Shown one piece after another: positions 28,101-40,100 of a stretch of 64,000 nt of DNA (positions are counted from its first letter, which is position 1; each line of letters begins with the position of its first letter). This stretch comes from Mesaphorura yosii. Its lineage: Eukaryota > Arthropoda > Collembola > Poduromorpha > Tullbergiidae. The notes beneath the pieces are model-generated. The model saw only the letters and a list, made by a program, of their open reading frames with translations. It made no database searches and was not told the DNA's origin. A program made the translations under genes and the position numbers. The stretch lies in the NCBI GenBank assembly GCA_009869945.1, contig WIXG01000038.1:186001-250000 (forward strand), given 5' to 3'.

Positions 28101-31100
28101 TATTCATTGTCTACCATTCCATGTCTTCGTATTATTACATTTTTGCATTATATTCTCAACTTGCTCAATCGAAGTGTGTCACTTTTGAAGGACTTTCTCT
28201 CTTTAGAGAAACGAGCCGGGCACAATAGATAATGACACACACAATGGGCTCGACTTGAACACAACAATGTAGCGAGAGCGAAACATGGAGCGACGAGCAA
28301 CAAAGGGGAAGGCGCATGAATGTTCGAATGTTTAATGTTCGAATTACCGGAGCTTCATGCTTTTAAATGTAGCCCCACTCTTTTTGGATTACAAATTCTG
28401 GATTTTGTGAATACACACGTTTTGTTCGCCATCGTCAGCAGGGTTTGACTTTTTCTAATTCCACCCTTGGTTGCTCATGAAAACAGAAGTTCGTTGCGAG
28501 CGCGTTGAAGTCGAATTTTACAAGTCGGAAAATTCAAGTGCGTGTTGCGCGTAACTCTCACGCGCCATGTGCCATGTGTTTCTGCGTGCGTGAGTCTGGA
28601 GCATGTCGGTATTTGTTAGCCACACATACTTATGTGCACTTACCTCTGACACAGAGAAGGACGACGACGAGAGAAAATTGCGTAAAGGGATTAGATGAAG
28701 AGAGTAACAACATTCGAGTTTTGGGACGACGAGATGAAAGAAACGCCAACGCTGGTGTTGATAAAAAGGGACTCGGCGGTCGGGCAATATAACTTCTTAT
28801 TCCGCTGAGCAAACCAGCAACAGAAGCAGCGTGTTGAATCTGCGCGGTCTGCGTACACGTACATGTGTGCGACCAAATACCTTTCCCTTGGCTTACTTCC
28901 TTCCTGTTTCATCATCATCACACTGGAATGAAGCTCGCGAAAGAGAAAAGATGAGAGAACTTCAAAGCACAATAATAAAGTAAAAGTCTATATTATTATT
29001 GTCTGTTTTCTGTTTAGGCTCGGCTTCTCTTCTCAGCGCTGCCCTGGTCATAAGCTATATAAATTGGGTTTTATTTTTTCCCTTGCCTTATTTCAATAAA
29101 GGTTTCGTTTTTATAATATTATCAATACGAGGGATTTTCTTCACTCGTTCTCATTCTTCCCAACTCGGAACAGATGCAGCAGCCATTGCAATGCATCAGG
29201 CAGGCATAGAGAAAGCGCTGCTGAGCCAAAAGGTTAAATTAGTACTTCTGAAGAGTTGAATAAGTGACTAAAGACCAAGAGGCCAAGTGCGGCGGCTCAC
29301 TTTTGCGCGACTGTGACTGCTGCGAACTGTAGATTCTACTTTGGATTCAGGATGACACGAAATTAATGTCTTTCTTTTCTTTTTCCCGCAGCCGAGCCAT
29401 TCTTTCAAATCAAGACATACTTCCGAACAGTGCTTGGGCCGTCGTCTGGACTAATGACTTTTGGGGGACTCCACTCACCCATTCAGCCTCGCACAAGTCG
29501 TTCAGACCACTCGCGACTCTGTCATTCCGACTCAATTATTACTTCTCAGGCTTCAGCCCGTGGTCCTATCACTTGACCAATGTGATCCTTCATACCTTGA
29601 CGACATGGCTCTTTGTCCGCGTCGCGCGTCTCATCTTTCGTCCGTCAAGTCTATATCAGCAGTCCTCGGAAGCAGCGTGGGGCAGTCGCAGTTTTGGTAC
29701 CTGCAGCCAGAGTCCGCACGGGTCGGGGTCGAGCACAAGACAGTCTAGTCCTCAGCCGGGGTCGTCGGCGTCGTGGTCGCTGTCGTTCGCCCTGCTCGGG
29801 AGCGACTGCAGGGCGCGGAGGAGGAACGGGGCGATTCTGCTCTCGTCTCTCCTCTTCGCCGTCCACCCTATCCACACTGAGGCCGTGGCGGGAATCGTGG
29901 GGCGAGCAGACGTCGGGTCAACAGCCTTCGCCTTGACGGCCTTCCTCGCGTACGTCAATCATGTCAAGTATCGAGACAAGCATCAGCAGCGAAGCAGAAG
30001 TCGTCATCACTCCGGCGCCGGCGGTGATCACCTCAAGACTGAACATCACAGATGCCCTTACGCCAACGCCAACGCTGGGAACAACGTCGGAGCTCGGAAG
30101 CTGAATGGGCACTCGCTCGTTGATCAGTATTCTGGTCAGACGTGCTCCGTGTCAGGACCAATTCCTCATCATCTGCTCTACTTGAAGAGTTTCATGTACC
30201 TCGTTGCTTCCATCACTCTCGCGGCGGCAGCGATGCTCACGAAAGAGCACGGACTCACCATCCTCCTCATCTGCGCTACCTACGATCTCCTCCGCTCCAT
30301 CATAAGAACACGACGCCAAGAGGTAAAGCAAGCGAAAAGCATAAAGCATCCCGCGCATGCTATAAATCATACTTCATCAAGTGTCGAGTCGGCGTCGAGA
30401 GCCCAAAGCCTCGCACGAGAAACAAAAAGTGAATCCCTCTGCTACCGAACCAAGTCACAGTAAAGACTCGAATTAGATATCTCATCACTCACGCTCGTAT
30501 CTTATTAAAGCCCAGTCAAGCGCGTCTTGTCATTAATTTTCAATTAATTTCTTCAGATGTCTCGCGGACAGACGCAGGTTGGCTTTCTTCTTGTCTGTAA
30601 GACAGATCCTAATTCCTAATTACAGTCCGCCTCCATTTTGAAAGTGAATGTCGACTTGTCTTGTGTGCACTCTAAACAGGAATTTTTGCACTTTCTGAAA
30701 TGTGAATGCATTGCTTTTGCCAAGCCTGAAGTATTGTGCACTTTTAATATTAGATTTGAATACTCAATAGAATTGTTGCAGAGAACAGTCGGAATTGAAC
30801 AAAATGGTTTTGAAGAAGACGAGAAAGGAAAAGTATGTCCAAGAGAAAGAAAAGCAATCACAAAGAAAATAAAGGAATAAAATAGTGTTGCCAGTCTTTA
30901 CATTTTTGTTTGATTTCACAAACCTTTTCATAGAATCACAAAACGTTATTTGAATTTCGCCGTTACTTTTGCTGCTGTGGAGGGAAACATTCAATTTCTT
31001 TACACAATAATGCTGGAGAGCCGCACGAGGAAGAAATAAAGAAAATTACGTTCACATGCGACTGGAGAAAGTGAAAAGGTTAAGGGGAAGGATTTTATCA

Positions 31101-34100
31101 AGTTACAATATATTACAATAATCTGTAATATAAAAGTGCTGCATTTGTGCCAGGCAGGCAGTTCAAATGAGTTGTCTCCAACATAGACGAAATGCAAAAC
31201 TTGGCCAAGCAAAACAATACAGCAATGCAAATAAACAATGCAATTTCAGACAGGCCAGCCATATCGATGCCAAGAAGTGAAAGTTCTGAGCACGTTTGCA
31301 CATCTCTTCGCTGGTATTCCAATGTATTATTGAGAGGAGTGCTTGGCTGGTCGAAGATAGTCGCTATTCGCTATTTGCGAAACTGGATAAAACTGGAGGA
31401 CGAGGCAGCGAAATTTATTGCTGAAAGAATCCCGAAAGACAATACAAAAAGTAAGCAAAGAGCGAGCGAGATTGTGTAACAGAAATCGAAATCTGATGCG
31501 ACTGGCTCAATAAATATTCCGTTTCTGTACTGCTTGACGGTTGGACGATACGATGCAGCTTCATGTCATGCCATACCAAGTGTCTTTACTACGCGCATGC
31601 TTTTGTGAGAGCCAAATAATCGAGCCGTGCCCATATGTTTGCTTTCTCGTTACATACTTCTGTTTCTGTACGCCATTCGTAGCAGTAGCACCAATGGTAC
31701 ATAGTTGACAATTGACGCTGCGTGCTGCATTCTTCTGATGTAGTGTGGTCCAGATCGAATGCAGCATTGATCCCTCGATGTGTCAACGTGTCGCTGACTA
31801 ATTACTTGATATTGTCAGTACCTACTCATCAGTCGCTATGGGGATTAAGAACTTATTAATGAATTGTCCTCGGCAACTCCTCGTCGTCGTCGTTGCGGGG
31901 AGATGACGAAATCAGACGCGGAGAAGGATTTATTTCGGTATCCACATCCTTTAATTAAGGTTCTCGGTCGTGTCTTTGCTGCCTGCCAATTCCCGCATCA
32001 TCTTCATCATCGTTATCAAATTTGTCGGCCTTTGCTTTCGCTGCTGCCTGCTTTTCTGTTCCGAAGTATTGCGCAGTTAATTCACCGCGCATTATTTTCT
32101 CATTCGCACTTCCAGCCACCATCTTGTCGGTATTCTGAAGGGCTTAATTTTCACTCAATTTCCTTGTGCTGTTGCTGCTGCTTTGCTCCTGTTGATCTTC
32201 TCTCCTTAATCTCCTCCACCGCTGCGCTGCACTTTCCTTTGTTCACTCAATGGTAACTAATTAGTACACAGCGTCTCAGTAAGACCACGTTATTAACTCG
32301 ATTCTGTCGAGTGTGCAACCAACCAACTTTGGGTTTTGCCTTTCGCGTCTGCAACTCTTCCTTTTCTCTCGTAGCGCAGCGGCGGCAAAGCAACACGTAA
32401 AAAGAGTTGCTGTTGCCAGTTGCTGTTGCCAGCTGTTCGTAATTTCAATTGAAAGGAAAAGAAGTATTTTCGTATTTTCCGTTCTTGCTCTTTCTGGACG
32501 GCATCAGTGAGATTTGTCGCTCGCACCGCTCCAAATTAGAAGGCTTTGCGGGTCCGTTGCCATACAGAACTAATGAGCACTCTTTCGGAGATCGAATCGC
32601 TACTGTGCTTTCTCTGTTTAATTCTACTATCTCATTAGCTTTCTTTTCTCTTATCTTCCGTTCCCTTCTGCAGCAGCGCAGCGTTAATTCTCACGTATTA
32701 TTACTGCTCCCTTGCGGATGTGGATGCTGCCTTGGTTTAGGAGAAAGAAATATGAAGTCGGCTGCATTAAATCGAATAAAACATCGAAATTAGTGCGTAC
32801 GCTCTATTTCATTTACTATTCTGCACTTGCAATGGAAGCGACTTACAAACCAATACAACGACCATTAAGAATTCCCTCTCCCGATGCCGAATCTATTTCT
32901 CGAATTCCGAATTCCTCACTCCGCACTTTTCCGAACCAGCAGAGGGGTACTTATGTTATCGATTGTTGTTGATGCGTCGTATTGATTGTCTCTGAAATCT
33001 AATTTCTATAAATCAAGGTTTGTTCTGCTCCAAATAAATGCAATATCGTGCGCATTTATATTGAAACATTAATATGCTCTGTGTCCGTGGCTCCTTCGGT
33101 TTCTCATTCCATGGCATGGCATACAATAATATTATCAAAAGTTAAAGCTATAAATCTACTAAAAGGAAAGTTTTCCTCCTTTTCTTATTGCTCAAGACGT
33201 AACGGCCGGCCGGCCGTCCATCGCCACGCGTCGGAGATCAACAGTTTTTTCAAAACTCGTTTTGCTCATGCCGGCTGATTGTTTTTCCATGCCCTCTTCA
33301 AAACGCAATATAAAAACATTCGCAATCGAAGCATTCTCAATTCTCACGACTATTACGAGCGGTGTGTTGCATTGTATTGTACTGGTTACTGATGCTACTG
33401 AGCCCAAGCCTGATTTATGAGTCGCAGTTATTTATAACTGGCTTCAGCTCCAGCAATAATAAATTTATTAAATTATTTTTTGCAATAGGTTTCCAGAGTC
33501 AGAGTCTGGACTCCGAGCACAGCGAGAGCAAGCAAAGCAAAAGTAAAAAAAACGATGCTAAAAGAAAAAGCGAGTGATTTTCCTTGCAATTTCATTTCAT
33601 GGGCTTTTGACTTTCATTTCTCCCGCTCTCTACCGCGTGCTCGGAAGGAGTCAGTCGAAAGCATCGCCGTTATGAGTCATGAAGTAATTAGCAACCGTGC
33701 TTTCTATTACCGTAATTAAGCAAAGTAATTTCACTCGAAAGAACTTTCCGCGTATGCACTAGTCGAGTTGCGCGACCCATTTTATTGCATTTACACCGAC
33801 CGCTGTGAGTTCTTTACATTTTATTTTCTCCACGTTACACATTTCTCGGCTGAAATTGCATTTGTGACTCGCAATTCGCTCTGCGCGAAACGCGCGGGGT
33901 AAATCGAATAATAAAAATACGAGTGGAGGAGTTGAAGAGTCAACCGGCTCAGGACGGCACGGCAGTCCGTCCGCTGCGTGCGTGCGTACGCGCGTGCGGA
34001 GCGCGTATTGAATGCGGAATGCAGGAGAGCAGATACAAGGAAGAGGAAATTTGTCGAGATGTGATATTCGAATCACGCACCGCTACGGAAAGTCTCTTTG

Positions 34101-37100
34101 CATGTCGTCTTTGCTCGCCGCTGCCCGTGCCTTCTTCTCTTTTCATCGTCTCCTTCTCTTCATCATCCCAGTTAAAACTCCACAACATCGCAGCATGCAT
34201 CCAATAACACGGTCGTACGACGAACCACCACCGGTGCACCGCGCTGGAATAACAGAGTGGAGTTTCGTGTTCTTCTTTTAATCTCACATTTCCTCATACA
34301 TATGCGTACATAACACATTCTCCTTCAATATTCCACACTTGCTCACATTCACCCTCACACTAGAACGCGAACTTCGCGTCCTCGTCATGCGATCTGCGAT
34401 GAAAAGAGAGATTTTATTTCGTTTCGCGCAATGTTTCGTGGCTTGCATGTCCGTGAAAATAGGACACACAACAATATGTGAGCATGTTTTGCGGAAGAAA
34501 GCAGGTTCGAGCAGAATCTGCCCGCCCGAGTTTACTCTTGCGTCTTGCGTCACACTTTAGCAGAGGAAAATCATACTTCCGGCGCTGCTCGTATGAGAAA
34601 CCCTGTGGAGTTTCGCGTGACAACGCTACCCAATTGTATTATCTCCGCTCGGAATGGTGTAATGGAGTCAAATTAAATAAGATTATGAGCTTAATATTGT
34701 TATGTGTGTTGTAATGTTATTAGCTCGCTGTTTTGTTTTGTTTTGTCGGGAGCGGAGCGCTTCAATTCAATTCTCATACGCTTTAGTTCAACTCGCTTCG
34801 AGGGTACGTTTAGGTTTTAGCTGTGAGGAGCCCATCTTCTGCGGCGCAGCGTAATTTGAGTGGCGAAGAGGAGCAGGTGCTCTCAACAACTTTTGCGAGT
34901 AAATTCATAAAGCTATTATGGGCCTGGGCCGGCCGAGAGTGAGCAAAGTGAAATCGTGAGAAAGGGCATATGGAGAGAAATTGCGTTGAGCTGCCGAGGT
35001 GCAGGAACTATTGACTTTTGTATAAACACGGTTAACCTTCATCTCTCCATTCACACATGCATTACAATAAGTATGATAGTCAATATTTTGGTTTGGTTTA
35101 CTTTCTCCACTCCCAAGACTCACATTCAGGCACGGCAACCGGCAAGAGTAAGCCTAGCCGTGTCAAATATGCTTGCTCACTGGCTACTGCCTTTCTCCGC
35201 GCCTGATAAATATTCAATATTCTCAGAGTGACTGTCGAAGAATCGTTTTCAGCATCTCTTTCAATCACATCCAAACTCTGTGCTGGCTGGGGCTTAAACC
35301 CTTTCTTTGCATTTCCACTTCCAAACCGATCACCCTCTCCTGACTTTCGCTTCGCCGTACGCTTCTCGTAAGCGAGTCGCTGGAGAAATTCACAAGTAAA
35401 ATATTGAAACTTCAAATGTTTACACAAGAAATATATTATGCGCACCATTTCTATTCTTATTCTCCTTTTCTATTCATTTCTTCCTTCACATTTCATTCAT
35501 ACGGGCGACGGCAGTCGCTTATTGCCACGTTGTCGCTGCGCGCCTGCATGTGAATTCGTAACGCAGTCTGCTGCTGCTGAAAGTGCCGTGCCGCTTTCCT
35601 TCTCCTGCGATTTGCTTTTCTCCTCCGCCGCGTAAGGCGTATATATCACCATTTCACTTTGACATTGATAGTTTGTAAACTCATTTGTTTAACTTTCACA
35701 GACTTTTCTTTTATTATTTCTTTGGAATGAGAAGCAGCTCGAAGAAATGAGTCGTCCTTTCTCTCCTGCTTTCTCTCCTCACTGCATCAGGCAGGCAACT
35801 GTTTACATAAGGGAGTATATATGAATATTTATTAGTCGTCGCGGTGGGTTCGTCGGGTCGCGACGCGATCCTCCGAGTCGGTGCTGATGCTGTTGTGATG
35901 CTGAAACGCGCAGCGCTTTGTGCTTGGGGAAATACGAAGCTGCGGCTGCTCATCTTATTTTTCTTTATAGAATTCTTTGGAAATGAGAGAATGAGAGCCC
36001 GGCACTTGTAATTTACTGCTGTGACTGGAATAACTTCAAACTTTAATTTGTGCTTCCGTACTTCTCACTGCTAGGCCGATCCGCGCCGTCTTCTTTTACC
36101 ATTTGTGCAATCAAAGTTACACAAAGACGGCTAACATTTTACACAAACATAGTGAGCAACGCTTCGTCGTCTGAATACTTAAGCAACGGCGACAGCAGCG
36201 ATCAATCGGTACATTTGGCTTGCTTGGCGTTGCAATAAAGCAGCACAAATTTTAAAAAAGATATTCTCAATTATACTGCTTTAAGCATGGGAGATTAGTA
36301 TAAGTTTACTAATCACAGTCACTTTTAAACTGAAAAACCAATCGGCATTGAAAAAGAAATCCATTCGCCTCAACTAGAAACAGGAGCCATGGCTATACAA
36401 ACATTTCAAACCGTGAGCTCATCTTTCGTTTCCGTCTTTTAGAAAGCCATGCAAGCTTGGAATGAGGCTGGTTAGTAAACCACCGACGGCGCGCCATATT
36501 TTAATGTTATTTTATTATATGGAATCTGACTGTTATTGTGTACGGCATACGCAAAGAAAGTTTAAAAAGCGCTCGCTCGCTGAAAGTTTAGAGAAAGTCC
36601 TTGATTTTACGACGCGAGTGTTTTCCTCGCTCGCTCGTTCACTCTTCCGCGTGCCGTCTCTGCTGCGCTGCTCTCAGATTCGTGAATCTGTCCTTTAATT
36701 CTTGTATACGTGTCATCATCCTGTTTATGCAATGTAATGTAATATATAATAGTTGCCCGGAGTATGACTGTTCTCGTCTGATAAGAGAGAAAGTCGAGCT
36801 AGTAGGGAAAACAGGCAGCGAGTTTACAGAAACCATGAAAAATATGGTTCTACTCAAGCTCAAGCCTCCGCTTTCGCCTCTTTTTTGCCTGGCAGAGAAT
36901 GTAAAATGCCGACGCATCCAACTTCTTGCTTGCAACATTAACAAAGATGTCAAGAGATTGTGTGGAGAAGAGACGCACTTTTCAAAGTGACCAGAGACTC
37001 TGCCTTGTCTCGTCTTCTTTTCAGTCCCATTTTTCTTCTGTTTGTGTTGGTTACGTTACGTCGTCTTTCAGGCTGGCTGGCTTTAATCTCCAAGCTGGCC

Positions 37101-40100
37101 TGCCTGTATGCTGCTCGGCACGCTGTGAAGGCCATAATTTCAGATATCTTCATGACACCTTCACAAGCGCTGAGCGCCTGCATTTCTCTCGCATCCGCCC
37201 ACCTGACTGACCATTCACGCAACGCAACGCGCTTTTGAACTTGGCAGCGAGATTTCCATTCATGATCGTACTGATAAGAATCCTGCCTGCCTGCCATGTT
37301 TCCTGCAAGAACAAATCGGTTTCAGATCCTGAAAAATTCTTTTTATCAAAAGTTTGCATTTCGGGAATCCAGCACAATCAGCTTTCCAATCGAGGAATAA
37401 TTTCATGTGTTCAATTTAAGACAATCCTCCACCGTTTTCAGCTGCGCTGTGGAATGAAATGCTAAAATATGCCGAGTGCCGTGATGTCGTGCTTGCCCCG
37501 CGCATTGTCTGTACTGTTTACATTTCATTTGAGTCTGTCTGTACTATTGCTTAATAATTTATTTGACGATCGTCGTGTCGAGCACCAACAGCAGAGAACG
37601 AACGAGTGTCTGAACACGAGTGAAGAATGATGAGATGTCTCATTAATCAAAAATAGAATACCTCCACAAAATAGCAGCAGACAGTCCTGAGCTCCGAGCG
37701 CGGGATTCAAGCGAAAGAGGGATTTCGTAATTGGTTTTAATAAATGACTCTCATACCATTAATTTCGTACCTCGATGCGCTCTGCGCTGACTTTTATTGT
37801 TGACTTAATTGTTTTGTGTTCTTGTTTCGCAGGAGAAGCTGTCCGTCTGGAATGTCGAGTGCGTTTCAAGTGTGCTGATACTAGGAGCTTCATTTCTGCT
37901 CCTGTTTCATCTCCGATTGAGTGTCATGGGAGGATACTCGGAGGCTCCGACGTTCTCCAGAGCGGATAATCCCATCCCACACCATCCAAGCTTCTGGACC
38001 AGGCTGGCCACATTCCTCTTTCTGCCAGTTTTCAACTTTATGATGCTCCTGTTTCCGTACAAGCTCAGCTACGATTGGTCCATGGAGTCAATTCCGAGAA
38101 TTCAAAAGTGGTCGGACCCGAGAAACTTCATCTTGATATCATTCTACTTCATTCTGATGCGAAGAATTATCATGAGTCTCTCCGTTATTCGTAAGAACTC
38201 AACACTCGCCTATAAATCAAACGAGAATCGACCAGAGAGCAGCCGCAATTTGAAGCACAGTCCAGTCAGGAAGAATTTGTGTGCCGTGTGCTGCTACAGC
38301 GCCTTCCACACTCATCATCGCAAGTGCAGCAACAACAATTTCATTCTTTGTGCGCCGATTATTGATGAGTTGGCCTGGAATGGCAGCTGGAGTCAAAACA
38401 TGAGTACCAATTGCAGTAATGCAACAAATAATTACGGTGCTGGGTGCAGGAGCGGCTTCAACCTGTCGAATTCGCATCCATCACACTCAAAGGTCCACTC
38501 TCGAGGGCCGAATGCGGGTGGACACGTGAAATTCGGAAACGGGAAGTGGTACAACAACAACACGTACACGACGTACAAAAGCCGAGCCTCGTCCACACCG
38601 CCTTCGTCACGCTCGTCGTCCGCTGACCTCAACCCGCAGTCAAATTCTTTATCCTCAGCCTCTCTGCTCCTCCAGCTCGCGTTCCTCGTCTGGCCTTTCC
38701 TTCCAGCCTCGAATCTTTTCTTCTACGTGGGCTTCGTCGTGGCCGAGCGCGTGCTGTACATGCCATCGGTGGGTTTCTGTCTCCTCGTCGGCCACGGGTT
38801 CCTGAGACTCGCTGCTCGCACCGAGCGAAGTGTTTATGGCCCAAAAATGAAGCAGTTTCTTGTGGCGGGTGTGCTAGTGTCGCTGGTTCTCTTCTCTCTA
38901 CGCACCGTGATAAGAAACGAAGACTGGCGCGACGAGGAGAAGCTTTATCGAGCTGGGATCGAAATAAATCCACCCAAGTCGTGGGGCAACCTGGGCAATG
39001 TGCTCAGCAGCCAAGGACGCGGAACGGAAGCGGAAGTGGCTTACAGACAAGCACTTCGTTTCCGTTCAAACATGGCCGACGTCCATTACAACTTGTAAGT
39101 TGGTGTCAAAACATTTCTTGATGTCTTGTTCTTTCCTTTGTTGCCGCCAACGTGTAGGTGAATAAATAATACGGCGGAAATGAGAAAAAGCTGTAGAAGT
39201 GGACTCGACTCACAACTGGAAAAATCCGCCGATCAGCTGCCGTGATTATTTAATGCGGTATTCGTGTTCGATTGGACTTTCGCCATTAAATTCCAATCAA
39301 TACCAGCACGCGCGCGCTCTTCAATGCACGCTGAATCCAAAATCCACTCGAAATTGGATTTTAAATATTGTATCATGCACTTCTTCGCCAATGCACCGTA
39401 GAACTTCAATTATCTTCGACGCAGAAATGCAGGCAAATGCAAGCAAGCGCAGGCTGGAAGTCATTTCCGGGACGAAAGCAATCTATGATTATTTATATCG
39501 TCATTATCGCGATCGTCCTCAACTGCTGTACTCTTCGGAAGGCTAATTTAATTTAAACATGTCATTTGTGGTTACCGGTTTATTGGAGAAAAAAATGCAA
39601 AATGCACTGCGATAGTAGCGAAATGCGGCTCACGACTTGCTACTTCCTTGCTAGCTTGCGCTGGCACAAAAAGTACCTCTTTTCCGTCCGGCCAAGTCGG
39701 AGATGCACTTTCAGCCTCAGCCTGAGAGTATAACACGAATGACGACGAGAAAGGCAATGCAAGACCCGAGAAGAGAAGAAAATGGTGTATGATACATAAT
39801 AGTAAATAGGAAATCTCTGCATCTGACATTTCAAGTAATGGCGGTGTAACCGAATAAGTAATTTTCTGATTTCCACTTGCCACTCAAGTGATTCTCTTCT
39901 CTCAACGCATTCTACACCAGCATTCTTTTCTATCCCGATCCCACAGCAGCGGCAGCAAAAGCAGCAGCGACGGCAGAGAACAAATCGAGAGCAAATTCTT
40001 AAGTCTATTTCCGGAGTTGTTCGTTTTCAGACGAGGAGCCTCGTTTGTAAGGCGAAGTGAAAGCAGCGAGTGAAAGAGTCCGCTTCGTTCGTGGCGAGAG

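Larger units (their letters stand above)
10184..29391 (+). other. TMTC2: TMTC2 intron 1 (19.2 kb)
   Basis: Bounded by GTGAGT and a pyrimidine-rich TTTTTCCCGCAG acceptor. It contains a 405-bp foldback element (11413-11817), perfect inverted repeats at 20155-20180 and 20784-20805, and a (CTG)5 run at 25273-25287. Many spurious ORFs up to 167 codons are present, but none shows a domain or credible flanking splice sites. Nested genes, enhancers or alternative first exons cannot be excluded, though I see no positive sign of them. Confidence 0.85.
30323..37832 (+). other. TMTC2: TMTC2 intron 2 (7.5 kb)
   Basis: GTAAAG donor and TTGTTTCGCAG acceptor, phase 0. The sequence is mostly AT-rich and unique. 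It includes a small inverted repeat at 31109-31132 and a (TTTTG)3 run at 34731-34745. No exon-like or RNA-gene-like element was supported. Confidence 0.85.

Noticed and set aside
29613..29958. Several overlapping open frames in both strands across exon 2
   Set aside because: They are by-products of the GC-rich stretch. Only the frame carrying the TMTC2 blocks is real.
33205..33217. GGCCGGCCGGCC palindromic run
   Set aside because: A short GC simple repeat of a kind seen several times in the window (for example near 6332 and 20455), with no further structure.
34504..34513. GGTTCGAGCA resembling a tRNA B box
   Set aside because: I could not find a matching A box, acceptor stem pairing or terminator, so no tRNA gene is called.
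38191..38639. Alternative acceptor CCGCAG at 38639 for the exon 3 intron-like segment
   Set aside because: A 449-nt removal is not a multiple of three and would shift the frame out of the conserved SLLLQLAFLVWPF segment. The AG at 38658 keeps the frame and has the better pyrimidine tract.
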